From: Pontederia crassipes
Taxonomy: Eukaryota > Streptophyta > Magnoliopsida > Commelinales > Pontederiaceae
Assembly: GCA_030549335.1 (NCBI GenBank)
Contig: CM060196.1
Span: 11,671,501-11,735,500, forward strand
Reading direction: 5' to 3'
Length of the DNA stretch: 64,000 nt
Below, piece by piece: positions 34,962-48,132 of the stretch (position 1 is the stretch's first letter; each line of letters opens with the position of its first letter). Made by a program: the position numbers and the translations under genes. The notes under the pieces are model-generated. The model ran no database searches. It was not told the DNA's origin and saw only the letters and a list, made by a program, of their open reading frames with translations.

Positions 34962-35810
34962 ATGGCCGCATGCGATTTCAGAAAGCTTTACCGGGAGTAC
35001 ATTGGACACCTCGATAATGGCGTCAACTTCACGGACGTACCCATCAACTCCGATGTCAACTTCCACTTCATCCTCGCCTCCGCCATCGACTACACGAAGA
35101 CCCCGACGCCCAAGCCCACCAATGGCGCGTTCGACGTCTTCTGGGACAGCAACAACCTCAACCCCGAGGCCGTCGCCAGCATCAAGGATAGCCACAAGCA
35201 CTTGAAGGTCGCACTCAGCCTCGGCGGGGCAAGCGTCTGCGGTACTGACGTAGTCTTCACCGCCACCAACGTGGATTCCTGGGTAGACAACGCCGTATCC
35301 TCGCTGACCTCCATCATTCTGGAGTACCACATCGATGGCATCGACATCGACTACGAAGCCTTCCAGCCTGACTCCGTGCACACCTTTGTGGAGTGTATCG
35401 GGAAGTTGATCACGACCCTCAAGCACGAAAAACTCATATCCTTCGCTTCCATTGCTCCACACGACAACGTCCTGGTCCAGGGCTACTACATGGCACTGTG
35501 GAAGACGTACAGTAGTGTTATCGACTATGTAAACTTCAAGTTTTACCAGTATCCCAGCTTGGACGTGGAAACGTTCCTGGACCACTACAACCAGCAACTC
35601 AAGAACTACACTGGTGGAAATGTTTTGGCAAGCTTCCGTACCGATAGGGTTGGCGGGTTAACACCTGGGAACGGCTTCTTCCGTGCCTGCACGAGGCTCA
35701 AGGGGGAAAATAAGCTTCCAGGGATCTTTGCGTGGTCTGCGGACGCGTCACTTGCATCTGCAAGTGGGTTCATACACGAGAAGGAAGCGCAGAATCTACT
35801 TGCGAATTAA
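34962..35810 (+). CDS. GH18 chitinase-like protein, copy 4
   Basis: A 282-residue frame with all GH18 motifs including DGIDIDYE. It belongs with copies 6 and 7 (Asn65, Asp76, Val170, ACCGGG at codons 10-12 and CTCCCTGCAATTGC before the ATG). Copy-specific changes are Arg229 for Gly in the RTDGVGG loop and Thr244. The Gly229 loop is glycine-rich in all other copies, so the Arg may matter for activity or stability. The TATA box is at 34846, 116 bp before the ATG. No intron and no signal peptide. Confidence 0.93.
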   Translation: MAACDFRKLYREYIGHLDNGVNFTDVPINSDVNFHFILASAIDYTKTPTPKPTNGAFDVFWDSNNLNPEAVASIKDSHKHLKVALSLGGASVCGTDVVFTATNVDSWVDNAVSSLTSIILEYHIDGIDIDYEAFQPDSVHTFVECIGKLITTLKHEKLISFASIAPHDNVLVQGYYMALWKTYSSVIDYVNFKFYQYPSLDVETFLDHYNQQLKNYTGGNVLASFRTDRVGGLTPGNGFFRACTRLKGENKLPGIFAWSADASLASASGFIHEKEAQNLLAN

Positions 35811-36094
35811 TGGCCAGTGTTCACCGTATGCATTGGCAGATGCGCTGTACGTGCAGGCGGAAATCTTTCACATCCACCCGGCAAGTTGAATTTGTGTGTG
35901 AATGTTGTTGTGCTCTGGTGTTATCGTCTATATGTAATCTAAATAATGGTGTGATAGAGAATGAGGGGTTGTGGCACAGTAGTACATACAGCCTTTTCAT
36001 TCCTCTTTTACGCCTTATTTATTCGCTTCAATATATATATGTAGATGTATCTCAGAGCTATATATGTCTTAGTTTGTAATTGAAATAAAAAGGG

Positions 36095-37160
36095 TGTGAT
36101 CCGAATTATTATTAACGCGCGCAATATTCGTATGAACTTTATATATTATATTTTGGATTCATTTAAATAGAAGTCAAGTTAAAATTTCATAACGATTCTG
36201 CAGAAAGCTAAACAAGATGGATTCCGGAGAAAGACAAAAGGAGGAACTTGCATTAATGTCAACCAACTATTATGTCTCACCCTTCTATTTATGTTGTGTG
36301 AAACTGCAGCTTACTAAAAATGTTCTGGATGTTTCTCCTAGCTATACTACCTTTTATGCAAGAAATACAAAATGAACACTCTCCCTCGAGTTGATAGATG
36401 ATAGAGATCTAGGAAACTCTACTTGCCAACTAAATGGCTGTCGTATTGTCTGACATTGAAGTTTAGTAAGAATATTAGCTACCTTATCTTTAGAAGAAAC
36501 ATGTCGTAGGTGAACAAGGGATTACATATATCAATTGCGAACAAAATTGCAATCCACTTCAAAGTGTTTTGTTCGCTCATGAAAAAATAAATTCTGTGCA
36601 ATCTGAATTGCTACTGTGCTGTCACGAAATAATATAATTGTAAGTGAAACAAAAATTCGTAGTTCTCAAGGAAGTCGTTGCAGCCAAATAACTTCTAAAA
36701 CTGCTAATGCAAGACTTCAATATTCTGCCTTTGCATTTGATTGAGAAACCATTGATTGTTTTTTATTTCCATGAAATTATAAAATCTCCTAACTTGATAG
36801 AATATGCAGAGACCGAACATTGTGTCACAGCACATTAAGCTCATTCCGCGTCACAGTATGCCACTAACTCACGAAGTTTTAGCAGGAAACAATGGGCCCT
36901 TTGTAGGAGATCCTTTTAGATATTGTATAATATGTAATGCAACCTTTTGATGCGAGTGATCCAGTCTATTCTATGCATGAATTGTCTTAAATGATGCACA
37001 ACAAACCCTATGTTTGGGAGAGTCATGAGTTAAGTAAACGAGATGACGATAAGCCACTAAAAAAGTTTTCAATCATTTATCGAAGAGTCTACGAGTAACG
37101 ATTCACCTTGACCGGATGGATGTTTATCATAGACATGCGCGGTGACCTTTACATTCTATT
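36095..37160 (-). mobile_element. Copia fossil fragment, unit 4
   Basis: Copy of the shared minus-strand fossil, broken, immediately 3' of the gene at 34962. Confidence 0.85.
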
Positions 37161-37164
37161 CAAG

Positions 37165-38855
37165 TGGAGTATCAACTTTTTTTATGCACTATGATCCAAA
37201 TCCGTCACAAGTGCATAACTTATTTGTACGATTCTAAACTGAATTCTCGTACTCTCAAACGTGTCACTGAGTTGATAACCTATAAAACGTTGAAAGAAAA
37301 GTCAATTCAAAATTTATTAAAAAAAATATTTGTGAACAATCGAAACAAATTCTCACTTCACTTATCAACGAATTGTTCATCTCTTACTTTCAATACTGCA
37401 TTGTTTGAAACTAAATGATTGATTTCGCTTTCCAATTCTTCAAATTGCTTGAAATTGAAGATTGTCATTTAGCAAAATCACTTAGCAATAATTTGTTCAA
37501 ACCTTATAACATATTAAATAAATATACTTACTCGAGATGCGATGCCATCTCGCTACAATTAGCTACTTTATAACATATTAAATAAATACTATGTCCCTCA
37601 ACACAACTTTGCATCATTTACCAAAAAAATGACATGGGTATTTAGTGGTGCAAAAAGTATTTTTGTTAACTTATCTTTCACCACCATCATGGTTTCTTGG
37701 AACTTGCGTATGCCATGATTGTATGTGTCGGCTCAAAGTACAATGAATTGGACATGTCCTTAATGAAATACGTTTCACATAAAGAACTCTCAACTTTTGC
37801 CTTATTCTTTGGCTTTCTTCTCAATTATAGCATGCATCTTTTAAATGGATATATCCACTGATTTTCAATCGGGCGGACAATTTTGTACAATCAAGTGTTC
37901 CCACACTTTAAAAAAAAGAAGATGAAAATATCTTCTCAACATGCAAGATTGTTATCGCAAGACTCTAACCAAGACGACTTCTTTGCGGACGATGGATCCA
38001 CAAACTTACTTTAAGAACATAGATAAGTTCATTAAAGTTTCCTAACTAGCTTTTGACAGAAGTTCTTTAAAAGCATTTGGACGCAACCTTTGAATGAATA
38101 TGTGATAATAATGACTCTTCATATCATGTATCTTTCCATTTTCTATGTTAAAACAATTAGAAATCCTTTATGCATATATGTCTAGAAATTGATTATTGTA
38201 CCCATTCAAAAACCACTTTCATTGATTATTGTCCCAAGACTTAAGTCGCTTCTTCATTGTTGCATTCACCATTGTGAAGAAAAATAATATCTAATTATGG
38301 TCTTCTACATATAATTTTCATGTCATCACGCTTCTATACTATCTTTTTGTTCTTTCTTTAACATCTATAACGATGTTAAAAATGTTGTCGGATACGTTCT
38401 TCTCCATATGCATGACGTTCAAGTTATGTCCAATTATGTTTGAATACCAATAAGGAAACTCCCAAAAAATAATTCTCTTCTCCCAATTATGTTCACTCTC
38501 AAACTTAATTTTCTTATAAAATTGACCTTCAATTTGAATGAGACTTGATTAAGTTTTTTTTTCTTGTTCTAATACTTCTTGTCCCGTCAAATGACTTAGA
38601 CACAATGTGTAATCAATTGTATTCTTTTTAAATGAGTTTCGTATCACAACAGATCTCTCCAAAGGCAAAAAAATCTGATGGCAATCTAACTAGCATACCT
38701 TCCTACTATCTTACAAATAAAATAATTTTGTATCCTTTCTGCATATGGGACAAGAAAGTTTACATGTTCGACTCATGTGGTGAAAGAAAATCTCATTTCT
38801 GGAAGTCCATATGTGCAAACTACCACATGCAAAGACCATGGACCAAGGAGCAATA
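37165..38855 (-). mobile_element. CACTA TNP2 middle fossil, unit 4
   Basis: Shared fossil with only scattered substitutions relative to unit 3. Confidence 0.8.
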
Positions 38856-38879
38856 GTACTTCTAGGTGCTCTGACTCAT

Positions 38880-40330
38880 AAATTATCTAATAGCCGCTCA
38901 TGGAGAGGCAGCCGGAAGAACTGACCCCACATTTGACGTATAAGAAGAGTTTTCCAGTAGGTGGATACGCTCGAGCAATCATGACGAGCATGCAAGACAT
39001 CTTTCGAGCTTGAAGAGCATAGAGGACAAAGGTAATGGCACCAATGCCCCGTCGCTGCCTTAAGTTGGTGATTAAACTGTCATGAGATGCCATCCAAACG
39101 AAGGATCAGATCCCATGAGGTTCCTGCCAATTCCATATTAGTTTCCATATAGGATCGGCATGGTTATTCCGAGTGCGGAGTGCATAGGCAGATTTGATGT
39201 TGAGGATTTCATCTTCATTGGGTATCCAAGGAACTTTATCTGGGCCATGGGAGAGTTGGGGGTTGAGGGGGACAAATGGCTACAATCTAGAGGAATGTGG
39301 ATTGTCTGTCAAGGTCCCAGCATCCTTGTGGAGGGATAATTGCAGACACTAGGATTCGAGTCTCTTGGTGTAGAGGTGTCCACAGCATCTTGATCGACAG
39401 TGGTGATTTTGGGATACAGGAGTGGGTCCCAAAGTTTGTGGATCTCCCATCCCCAATACAACGGCCAAAGGAGCCAATGATTTTCGGTCATACTTCACAA
39501 ATTGCGCGCCAAAGGGTAGACGATTGACTCTATGCAATGAAGCTCGGTGAGTTGCTCTTGGTGCTTTTATATTTGTGGAGTACTTGCACCAAGAGTTGTT
39601 GCGGCTGAGTTAGGGATCACTAGAGAGATTTTGCCATGAAAGCCTCATTAACTATTCAAAGTGAGCAGATGACAAGTCTACAAAATGCTAGGTGTTGGGT
39701 GATTTTTTGCCAATTGATTGTGTGTAGCTTCCTATTGTCCTCATTGTGGCTCCAAAGGAAATTTTTGCATAGCTTCTCAACTTCGTCCAGGATTCCAATT
39801 AGAAGTTTTGTAGGCTGCATAATGTGGGCTGGTAGAGGGATGGCAACCGAGTTAACGAGCGTTAGTCGTCCAGCAAAGAAGAGAGTCCTGGCTGACGAAC
39901 TGGATAGAGGAGATTGGATTTTGTAAATGAATTGACCATAAGTTTCCTTTGTGATTCTTCCATGGCGTAAAGGAACTCCAAGATATATATTTCCCGAGGT
40001 TGTCTCTGATATTGAATCCATACATTTGCTGAATTTCATTTTTAGCACATTGAGAGACATTGCTTGACAAGAGGAGGGCGCGTTCGGAGGCGTTATGTTG
40101 CATGTCAGAGGCAGAGCAGAATAGTGAGATGGCGTCCAAGGTGATCTGCATAGATGACTTTGAGGCCTTGGAGAAAATAAGGAGATCATCAGCAAAAGTA
40201 GTATGCGTGAGTTTTGGCCGATCAATCTTGATAGCCGTCGGGTCCTGTGGCTTTTAATAGATGCATGCCCCATAGTTCCTTCCGGATTTCTCAAGAAGAG
40301 AATGGGCATTCCAGATGGCGCATGTGCCTC
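38880..40330 (-). mobile_element. LINE fossil, unit 4/5 boundary
   Basis: Shared LINE segment. The longest open stretch (about 230 codons, minus strand 40354-39656) is in this copy but still lacks endonuclease and most of RT. Confidence 0.85.
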
Positions 40331-40556
40331 AATGTATACACATTTCATTTTCAACGAATATTCATTGAGGCAACAGACATATAGAGAATATTATGTCTCA
40401 TCATGACAAAAATAAAAGTAGCAATTGGAAGTTATAAATGATTATATTTTGGAGCTTAAGAGGAATACTCAAGCATGTTCAGGTTAGCTAGCAATTACTT
40501 CAGTACAATCCTTAGAGTTTAGGCTATCATATTTATCAGAATACTCCTAAGTGCCA

Positions 40557-41478
40557 CAGTACAAGTCTGCCAAATATATAGCTGACTCAGCCTGGTGATG
40601 GTAAAGAGATGCTAAATTGCGGCTAAAAGTAATAGACACACTTTAGCATCGACACAAAGCCATGCTAAAGTGATGCCAGCTTTTGGTAACTGTTAGCGTC
40701 GCCATGACGCCAAAGCAAACGACGGCGCTACTAGCGTCACCTCTCGACACTAGTTCGACATTATGATGATGCTATAAGTCGTGTTGCAATGCGATAATTA
40801 GAGCCGCTAGTTAGACACTAAAGTGACGTTGATCATGTCGTTCGGGACGCCAATATGATGCTAAATGCGAACTCTATTCTAACGCTAATGTGGCATTAAA
40901 ATAATTATCTACGGGCACATTATTGTATATGGATGATGTTTCAAGATAATTTACCATTATTGCTGTTAAGAATAGTCTACTTCTCACTTTGCGTGATGGC
41001 CACCATTCATCCTTGATTCCTTTCGACGGATACTTAGTGTAATACAATTGTTGTGTCTGTTCTGCGAATACGAATGGATCCTATGATTGAAGTCTTGAGC
41101 GAAAATTAATATCTATCAATTTAAACTTTTGATAAACTTTAGCTCCCTTTTTCATATGGAACCAACGGCATTTTAACACTACGACCTTTTAATTTTTTTT
41201 CCATATAGGATAATTCTATGATTTCTTCTATAATGTCGTAATAACCTAACTCGTTGACCACGTACATGCTTTCCAAAACACCTATGCCACAATTAATAGT
41301 AGAATATTGTTCATTGATAACATTTGCATTTTCGACATGGGCATAAGCTTTCACCACATGAAGAAGCTAACGTCTTCATTTCGACACGCCTCCTTAATAA
41401 ATTCATCAACATCATCTTTATATTCTTTTATTATAACGTCACGTTTATCCTGCCAACGACGAATCCAACTACGATGTC
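40557..41478 (-). mobile_element. CACTA end plus TNP2 fossil, unit 5
   Basis: Shared fossil, terminus CAGTACAAG; a 72-codon open stretch (41357-41139, minus) is a by-product of decay. Confidence 0.72.
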
Positions 41479-42410
41479 AAAAGCTAAACTTTAAAATTTA
41501 ATAAAATAAATTCACATTAATCCATAAATGCTATCAAATAGCAACATAACTATGTAGAAATTTTCGTGCATATGCAAGCAATTTGCATCAACTTTGGCCA
41601 GTGGATCTCTAAAGACCTTGAGGAATGTAATTAAACAATCCTAGCAAAAAGATTAGTATTATAACAAGATCCAATTCATTAATAACCAAGAACTAACTAT
41701 AATATCATAGTTAAGATATTTAGCAGAATGGACATAACTCTGGTGAACTGGTGCAAGATCTTATCAATGTATTGTATCTTGTTGTATTATAATTTTTCTC
41801 TCAACTTCTATTACACTGCTTACATCAGCTGCTAACTAAATATCAGAATGATATAGAAGTGACCAAAGTAAGTAATTATTATAAAGAGAAATTAGTTTAA
41901 ACAAAGTTTAAGAAAAAAAACTCCGATATTTAGGCCTCAACAGTGAGTTCATGAAAGAGTCCGTTCACCCACATTCTCCTCCTCGCGACGTAAAGTTCTT
42001 TAAGTCTTAATGTTTAACCTTATCCAAAAGTATGTTAAAACTTGGCGAAAAAGAAGTGATGGACTGAAGAAATAAATGGATAAAACTTAGTTATAAACGA
42101 TTGAAAGGAAAATACATTATAGTCATTTTATATTAATTGACTGCGATTATAACTCATTGTCGTCCTCCACAACCTCAATATCACATACCATAATAGTCAT
42201 TTTTTATTAATTGACTACGACTATAACTCATTGTCGCCCCACAACCTCCATATATCATCATGTCAAATAATTCACGAAAGAATGATCCTTCCCATTAGCA
42301 CGTGTATCACTAGGTGGGAATGGTCGGACTTTAGGATAAAACTGATCCTTCCGGGCAGTTTCGGCTTGAAGAGGACAAATTTTGAGTAACAGCAAGTCAT
42401 CAAGCGTCTT

Positions 42411-42424
42411 CCCAGTGTATACAA
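42411..42424 (+). promoter_or_regulatory. Promoter deletion scar of copy 5
   Basis: CCCAGTGTATACAATT replaces the longer segment seen in other copies. The missing 61 bp equal 27160-27220 of unit 3. Only TATAC remains of the TATA box. Short CAGTG repeats flank the lost piece, which suggests slippage or end joining. Confidence 0.8.
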
Positions 42425-42529
42425 TTGTTCTCTGCATACATTATCTCAACTTCTCATGCCCGACGCTCCTAGCTAGTTTCTTCGTCCTCGCCGAAACACA
42501 CGTCCGCTGAGCTCCCGGCAATTGCAAAA

Positions 42530-43378
42530 ATGGCCGCATGCGATTTCAGAAAGCTTTACCGGGAGTACATTGGACACCTCGATAATGGCGTCAACTTCAC
42601 CGACGTACCCATCAACTCCGATGTCAACTTCCACTTCATCCTCGCCTCCGCCATCGACTACACGAAGACCCCGACGCCCAAGCTCACCAATGGCGCGTTC
42701 GACGTCTTCCGGGACAGCAACAACCTCAACCCCGAGGCCGTCGCCAGCATCAAGCATAGCCACAAGCACTTGAAGGTCGCACTCAGCCTCGGCGGGGCAA
42801 GCGTCTGCGGTACTGACGTAGTCTTCACCGCCACCAACGTGGATTCCTGGGTAGACAACGCCGTATCCTCGCTGACCTCCATCATTCTGGAGTACCACAT
42901 CGATGGCATCGACATCGACTACGAAGCCTTCCAGCCTGACTCCGTGCACACCTTTGTGGAGTGTATCGGGAAGTTGATCACGACCCTCAAGCACGAAAAA
43001 CTCATATCCTTCGCTTCCATTGCTCCACACGACAATGCCCTGGTCCAGGGCTACTACATGGCACTGTGGAAGACGTACAGTAGTGTTATCGACTATGTAA
43101 ACTTCAAGTTTTACCAATATCCCAGCTTGGACGTGGAAACGTTCCTGGACCACTACAACCAGCAACTCAAGAACTACACTGGTGGAAATGTTCTGGCAAG
43201 CTTCCGTACCGATGGGGTTGGCGGGTTAACACCTGGGAACGGCTTCTTCCGTGCCTGTGCGAGGCTCAAGGGGGAAAATAAGCTTCCAGGGATCTTTGCG
43301 TGGTCTGCGGACGCGTCACTTGCATCTGCAAGTGGGTTCATACACGAGAAGGAAGCGCAGAATCTACTTGCGAATTAA
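42530..43378 (+). CDS. GH18 chitinase-like protein, copy 5 (core promoter damaged)
   Basis: A 282-residue intact frame with SLGG and DGIDIDYE. Copy-specific changes are Leu52 for Pro and Arg61 for Trp, the latter in the FWDSN segment that is otherwise constant. It is a sequence mosaic: His76 and CTCCCGGC before the ATG as in copies 2-3, but Asn65 and TTACCGGG at the 5' end as in copies 4, 6 and 7. Upstream, 61 bp present in all other copies are missing, leaving GTGTATACAATTG where the others have the TATATATA box. The reading frame looks functional, but expression from this copy may be reduced or shifted. This is an inference from the promoter alone. Confidence 0.92.
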   Translation: MAACDFRKLYREYIGHLDNGVNFTDVPINSDVNFHFILASAIDYTKTPTPKLTNGAFDVFRDSNNLNPEAVASIKHSHKHLKVALSLGGASVCGTDVVFTATNVDSWVDNAVSSLTSIILEYHIDGIDIDYEAFQPDSVHTFVECIGKLITTLKHEKLISFASIAPHDNALVQGYYMALWKTYSSVIDYVNFKFYQYPSLDVETFLDHYNQQLKNYTGGNVLASFRTDGVGGLTPGNGFFRACARLKGENKLPGIFAWSADASLASASGFIHEKEAQNLLAN

Positions 43379-43663
43379 TGGCCAGTGATCACCGTATGCA
43401 TTGGCAGATGCGCTGTACGTGCAGGCGGAAATCTTTCACATCCACCCGGCAAGTTGAATTTGTGTGTGAATGTTGTTGTGCTCTGGTGTTATCGTCTATA
43501 TGTAATCTAAATAATGGTGTGATAGAGAATGAGGGGTTGTGGCACAGTAGTACATACAGCCTTTTCATTCCTCTTTTACGCCTTATTTATTCGCTTCAAT
43601 ATACATATGTATATGTATCTCAGAGCTATATATGTCTTAGTTTGTAATTGAAATAAAAAAGGG

Positions 43664-44735
43664 TGTGATCCGAATTATTATTAACGCGCGCAATATTCGT
43701 ATGAACTTTATATATTATATTTTGGATTCATTTAAATAGAAGTCAAGTTAAAATTTCATAACGATTCTGCAGAAAGCTAAACAAGATGGATTCCGGAGAA
43801 AGACAAAAGGAGGAACTTGCATTAATGTCAACCAACTATTATGTCTCACCCTTCTATTTATGTTGTGTGAAACTGCAGCTTACTAAAAATGTTCTGGATG
43901 TTTCTCCTAGCTATACTACCTTTTATGCAAGAAATACAAAATGAACACTCTCCCTCGAGTTGATAGATGATAGAGATCTAGGAAACTCTACTTGCCAACT
44001 AAATGGCTGTCGTATTGTCTGACATTGAAGTTTAGTAAGAATATTAGCTACCTTATCTTTAGAAGAAACATGTCGTAGGTGAACAAGGGATTACATATAT
44101 CAATTGCGAACAAAATTGCAATCCACTTCAAAGTGTTTTGTTCGCTCGTGAAAAAATAAATTCTGTGCAATCTGAATTGCTACTGTGCTGTCACGAAATA
44201 ATATAATTGTAAGTGAAACAAAAATTCGTAGTTCTCAAGGAAGTCGTTGCAGCCAAATAACTTCTAAAACTGCTAATGCAAGACTTCAATATTCTGCCTT
44301 TGCATTTGATTGAGAAACCATTGATTGTTTTTTATTTCCATGAAATTATAAAATCTCCTAACTTGATAGAATATGCAGAGACCAAACATTGTGTCACAGC
44401 ACATTAAGCTCATTCCGCATCACAGTATGCCACTAACTCACGAAGTTTTAGCAGGAAACAATAGGCCCTTTGTAGGAGATCCTTTTAGATATTGTATAAT
44501 ATGTAATGCAACATTATGATGCGAGTGATCCAGTCTATTCTATGCAGGAATTGTCTTAAATGATGCACAACAAACCCTATGTTTGGGAGAGTCATGAGTT
44601 AAGTAAATGAGACGACGATAAGCCACCAAAAAAGTTTTCAATCATTTATCGAAGAGTCTACGAGTAACCATTCACCTTGACCGGATGGATGTTTATCATA
44701 GACAGGCGCGGTGACCTTTACATTCTATTCAAGTT
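43664..44735 (-). mobile_element. Copia fossil fragment, unit 5
   Basis: Copy of the shared minus-strand fossil, broken. Its distal edge is closer to unit 1 than to units 2-4. Confidence 0.85.
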
Positions 44736-44739
44736 CAGC

Positions 44740-46420
44740 TTTTTTTATGCACTATGATCCAAATCCGTCACAAGTGCATAACTTATTTGTACGATTCTTA
44801 ACCGAATTCTCGTACTCTCAAACGTGTCACTGAGTTGATAACCTATAAAATGTTGAAAGAAAAGTCATTTCAAAATTTATTAAAAAAATATTTGTGAAAA
44901 ATCGAAACAAGTTCTCACTTCACTTATCATCGAATTGTTCATCTCTTACTTTCAATACTAATTGTTTGAAACTGAAGGATTGATTTCGCTTTCCAATTCT
45001 TCAAATTGCTTGAAATTGAAGATTGTCATTTAGCAAAATCACATAGCAATAATTTGTTCAAACTTATAACATATTAAATAAATATACTTACTCGAGATGC
45101 GATGCCATCTCGCTACGATTAGCTACTTTATAACATATTTAATAAATACTATGTTCCTCAACACAACTTTGCATCATTTACCAAAAAAATGACATGGGTA
45201 TTTAGTGATGCAAAAAGTATTTTTGTTAATTTATCTTTCACCACCATCATGGTTTCTTGGAACTTGCGTATGCCATGATTGTATGTGTCAGCTCAAAGTA
45301 CAATGAATTGGACATGTCCTTAATGAAATACGTTTCACATAAAGAACTCTCAACTTTTGCCTTATTCTTTGGCTTTCTTCTCAATTATAGCATGCATCTT
45401 TCAAATGGATATATCCACTGATTTTCAATCGGGCGGACAATTGTGTACAATCAAGTGTTCCCACACTTTAAAAAAAAAGAAGATGAAAATATCTTCTCAA
45501 TATGCAAGATTGTTATCGCAAGACTCTAACCAAGACGACTTCTTTGCGGACGATGGATCCACAAACTTACTTTAAGAACATAGATAAGTTCATTAAAGTT
45601 TCCTAACTAGCTTTTGACAGAAGTTCTTTAAAAGCATTTGGACGCAACCTTTGAACGAATATGTGATAATAATGACTCTTCATATCATGTATCTTTCCAT
45701 TTTCTGTGTTCGAATAATTAGAAATCCTTTATGCATATCCGTCTAGAAATTGATTATTGTACCCATTCAAAAACCACTTTCATTGATTATTGTCCCAAGA
45801 CTTAAGTCGCTTCTTCATTGTTGCATTCTCCGTTGTGAAGAAAAATAATATCTAATTATGGTCTTCTACATATAATTTTCATGTCATCACGCTTGTATAC
45901 TATCTTTTTGTTCTTTCTTTAACATCTATAACGATGTTAAAAATGTTGTCAGATACGTTCTTCTCCATATGCATGACGTTCAAGTTATGTCCAATTATGT
46001 TTGAATACCAATAAGGAAACTCCCAAAAAATAATTCTCTTCTCCCAATTATGTTCACTCTCAAACTTAATTTTCTTATAAAATCGGCCTTCAATCTGAAT
46101 GAGACTTGATTAAGTTTTTTTTCTTGTTCTAGTACTTCTTGTCCCGTCAAATGACTTAGACACAATGTGTAATCAATTGTATTCTTTTTAAATGAGTTTC
46201 GTATCACAACAGATCTCTCCAAAGGCAAAAAAATTTGATGGCAATCAAACTAGCATACCTTCCTACTATTTTACAAATAAAATAATTTTGTATCCTTTCT
46301 GCAAATATGGGACAAGAAATTTTACATGTTCGACTCATGTGGTGAAAGAAAATCTCATTTCTGGAACTCCATATGTGCAAACTACCAGATGCAAAGACCA
46401 TGGACCAAGGAGCAATAGTA
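44740..46420 (-). mobile_element. CACTA TNP2 middle fossil, unit 5
   Basis: Shared fossil. Variants such as the CATATCCGTCTAG context near 45735 match unit 1 rather than units 2-4. No copy exists in units 6 and 7. Confidence 0.8.
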
Positions 46421-46439
46421 CTTCTAGGTGCTCTGACTC

Positions 46440-47895
46440 ATAAATTATCTAATAGCCGCTCATGGAGAGGCAGCCGGAAGAACTGACTCCACATTTGACG
46501 TATAAGAAGAATTTTCCAGTAGGTGGATACGCTCGAGCAATCATGACGAACATGCAAGACATCTTTCGAGCTTGAAGAGCATAGAGGACAAAGGTAATGG
46601 CACCAATGCCCCGTCGCTGCCTTAAGTTGGTGATTAAACTGTCATGAGATGCCATCCAAACGAAGGATCAGATCCCATGAGGTTCCTGCCAATTCCATAT
46701 TAGTTTCCATATAGGATCGGCATGGTTATTCCGAGTGCGGAGTGCATAGGCAGATTTGATGTTGAGGATTTCATCTTCATTGGGTATTCAAGGAACTTTA
46801 TCTGGGCCATGGGAGAGTTGGGGGGTGAGGGGGACAAATGGCTACAATCTTGTTATGTAGCGTGTTAGGGAGGAATGTGGATTGTCTGTCAAGGTCCCAG
46901 CATCCTTGCGGAGAGATAATTGCAGACACTAGGATTGGAGTCTCCTGGTGTAGAGGTGTCCACAGCATCTTGATCCGCGGTGGTGATTTTGGGATCCAGG
47001 AGTGGGTCCCAAAGTTTGTGGATCTCCCATCCCCAATACAACGGCCAAAGGAGCCAATGATTTTCGGTCATACTTCACAAATTGCACGCCAAAGGGTAGA
47101 CGATTGACTCTACACATTGAAGCTCGGTGAGTTGCTCTTGGTGCTTTTATATTTGTGGAGTACTTGCACCAAGAGTTGTTGCGGCTGAGTTAGGGATCAC
47201 TAGAAAGATTTTGCCATGAAAGCCTCATTAACTATTCAAAGTGAGCAGATGACAAGTCTACAAAATGCTAGGTGTTGGGTGATTTTTTGCCAATTGATTG
47301 TGTGTAGCTTCCTATTGTCCTCATTGTGGCTCCAAAGGAAATTTTTGCATAGCTTCTCAACTTCGTCCAGGATTCCAATTAGAAGTTTTGTAGGCTGCAT
47401 AGTGTGGGCTGGTAGAGAGATGGCAACCGAGTTAACGAGCGTTAGTCGTCCAGCAAAGAAGAGAGTCTTGGCTGACGAACTGGACAGAGGAGATTGGACT
47501 TTGTAAATGAATTGACCATAAGTTTCCTTTGTGATTCTTCCATGGCGCAAAGGAACTCCAAGATATATATTTCCCGAGGTTGTCTCTGATATTGAATCCA
47601 TGCATTTGCTGAATTTCATTTTTAGCACATTGAGAGACATTGCTTGACAAGAGGAGGGCGCGTTCGGAGGCATTATGTTGCATGTCAGAGGCAGAGCAAA
47701 ATAGCGAGATGGCGTCCAAGGTGAGCTGCATAGATGACTTTGAGGCCTCGGAGAAAATAAGGAGATCATCAGCAAAAGTAGGATGCGTGAGTTTTGGCCG
47801 ATCAATCTTGATAGCCGTCGGGTCCTGTGGCTTTAAATGGATGCATGCCCCATTGTTCCTTCCGGATTTCTCAAGAAGAGAATGGGCATTCCGGA
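46440..47895 (-). mobile_element. LINE fossil, unit 5/6 boundary
   Basis: Shared LINE segment with unit-1-like variants, including the extra 20 bases near 46853-46872. Confidence 0.85.
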
Positions 47896-48132
47896 TGGCG
47901 CATGTGCCTCAATGTATAAACATTTCATTTTCAATGAATATTCATTGAGGCAACAGACATATAGAGAATATTATGTCTCATCATGACAAAAATAAAAGTA
48001 GCAGTTGGCAGTTATAAATGATTATATTTTGGAGCTTAAGAGGAGTACTCAAGCATGTTCAGGTTAGCAATTACTTCAGTACAACCCTTAGAGTTTAGGC
48101 TATCATATTTATCAGAATACTCCTAAGTGCCA

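Larger units (their letters stand above)
32131..39758 (+). repeat. Array unit 4
   Basis: A complete 7628-bp unit with the intact gene at 34962. Its gene shares Asp76 and Val170 with copies 6 and 7. Confidence 0.85.
39759..47338 (+). repeat. Array unit 5 (61-bp promoter deletion)
   Basis: A 7580-bp unit, shorter mainly because 61 bp before the gene are missing. The right half (about 44700-47300) carries unit-1-like variants, including the extra 20-base stretch near 46853-46872, so the unit looks mosaic. Confidence 0.85.

Noticed and set aside
39656-40354. A 232-codon minus-strand frame as a possible host gene
   Set aside because: It reads LGVPLRHGRITKE and GRLTLVNSVA, the plant LINE reverse-transcriptase thumb, and is a truncated fossil.
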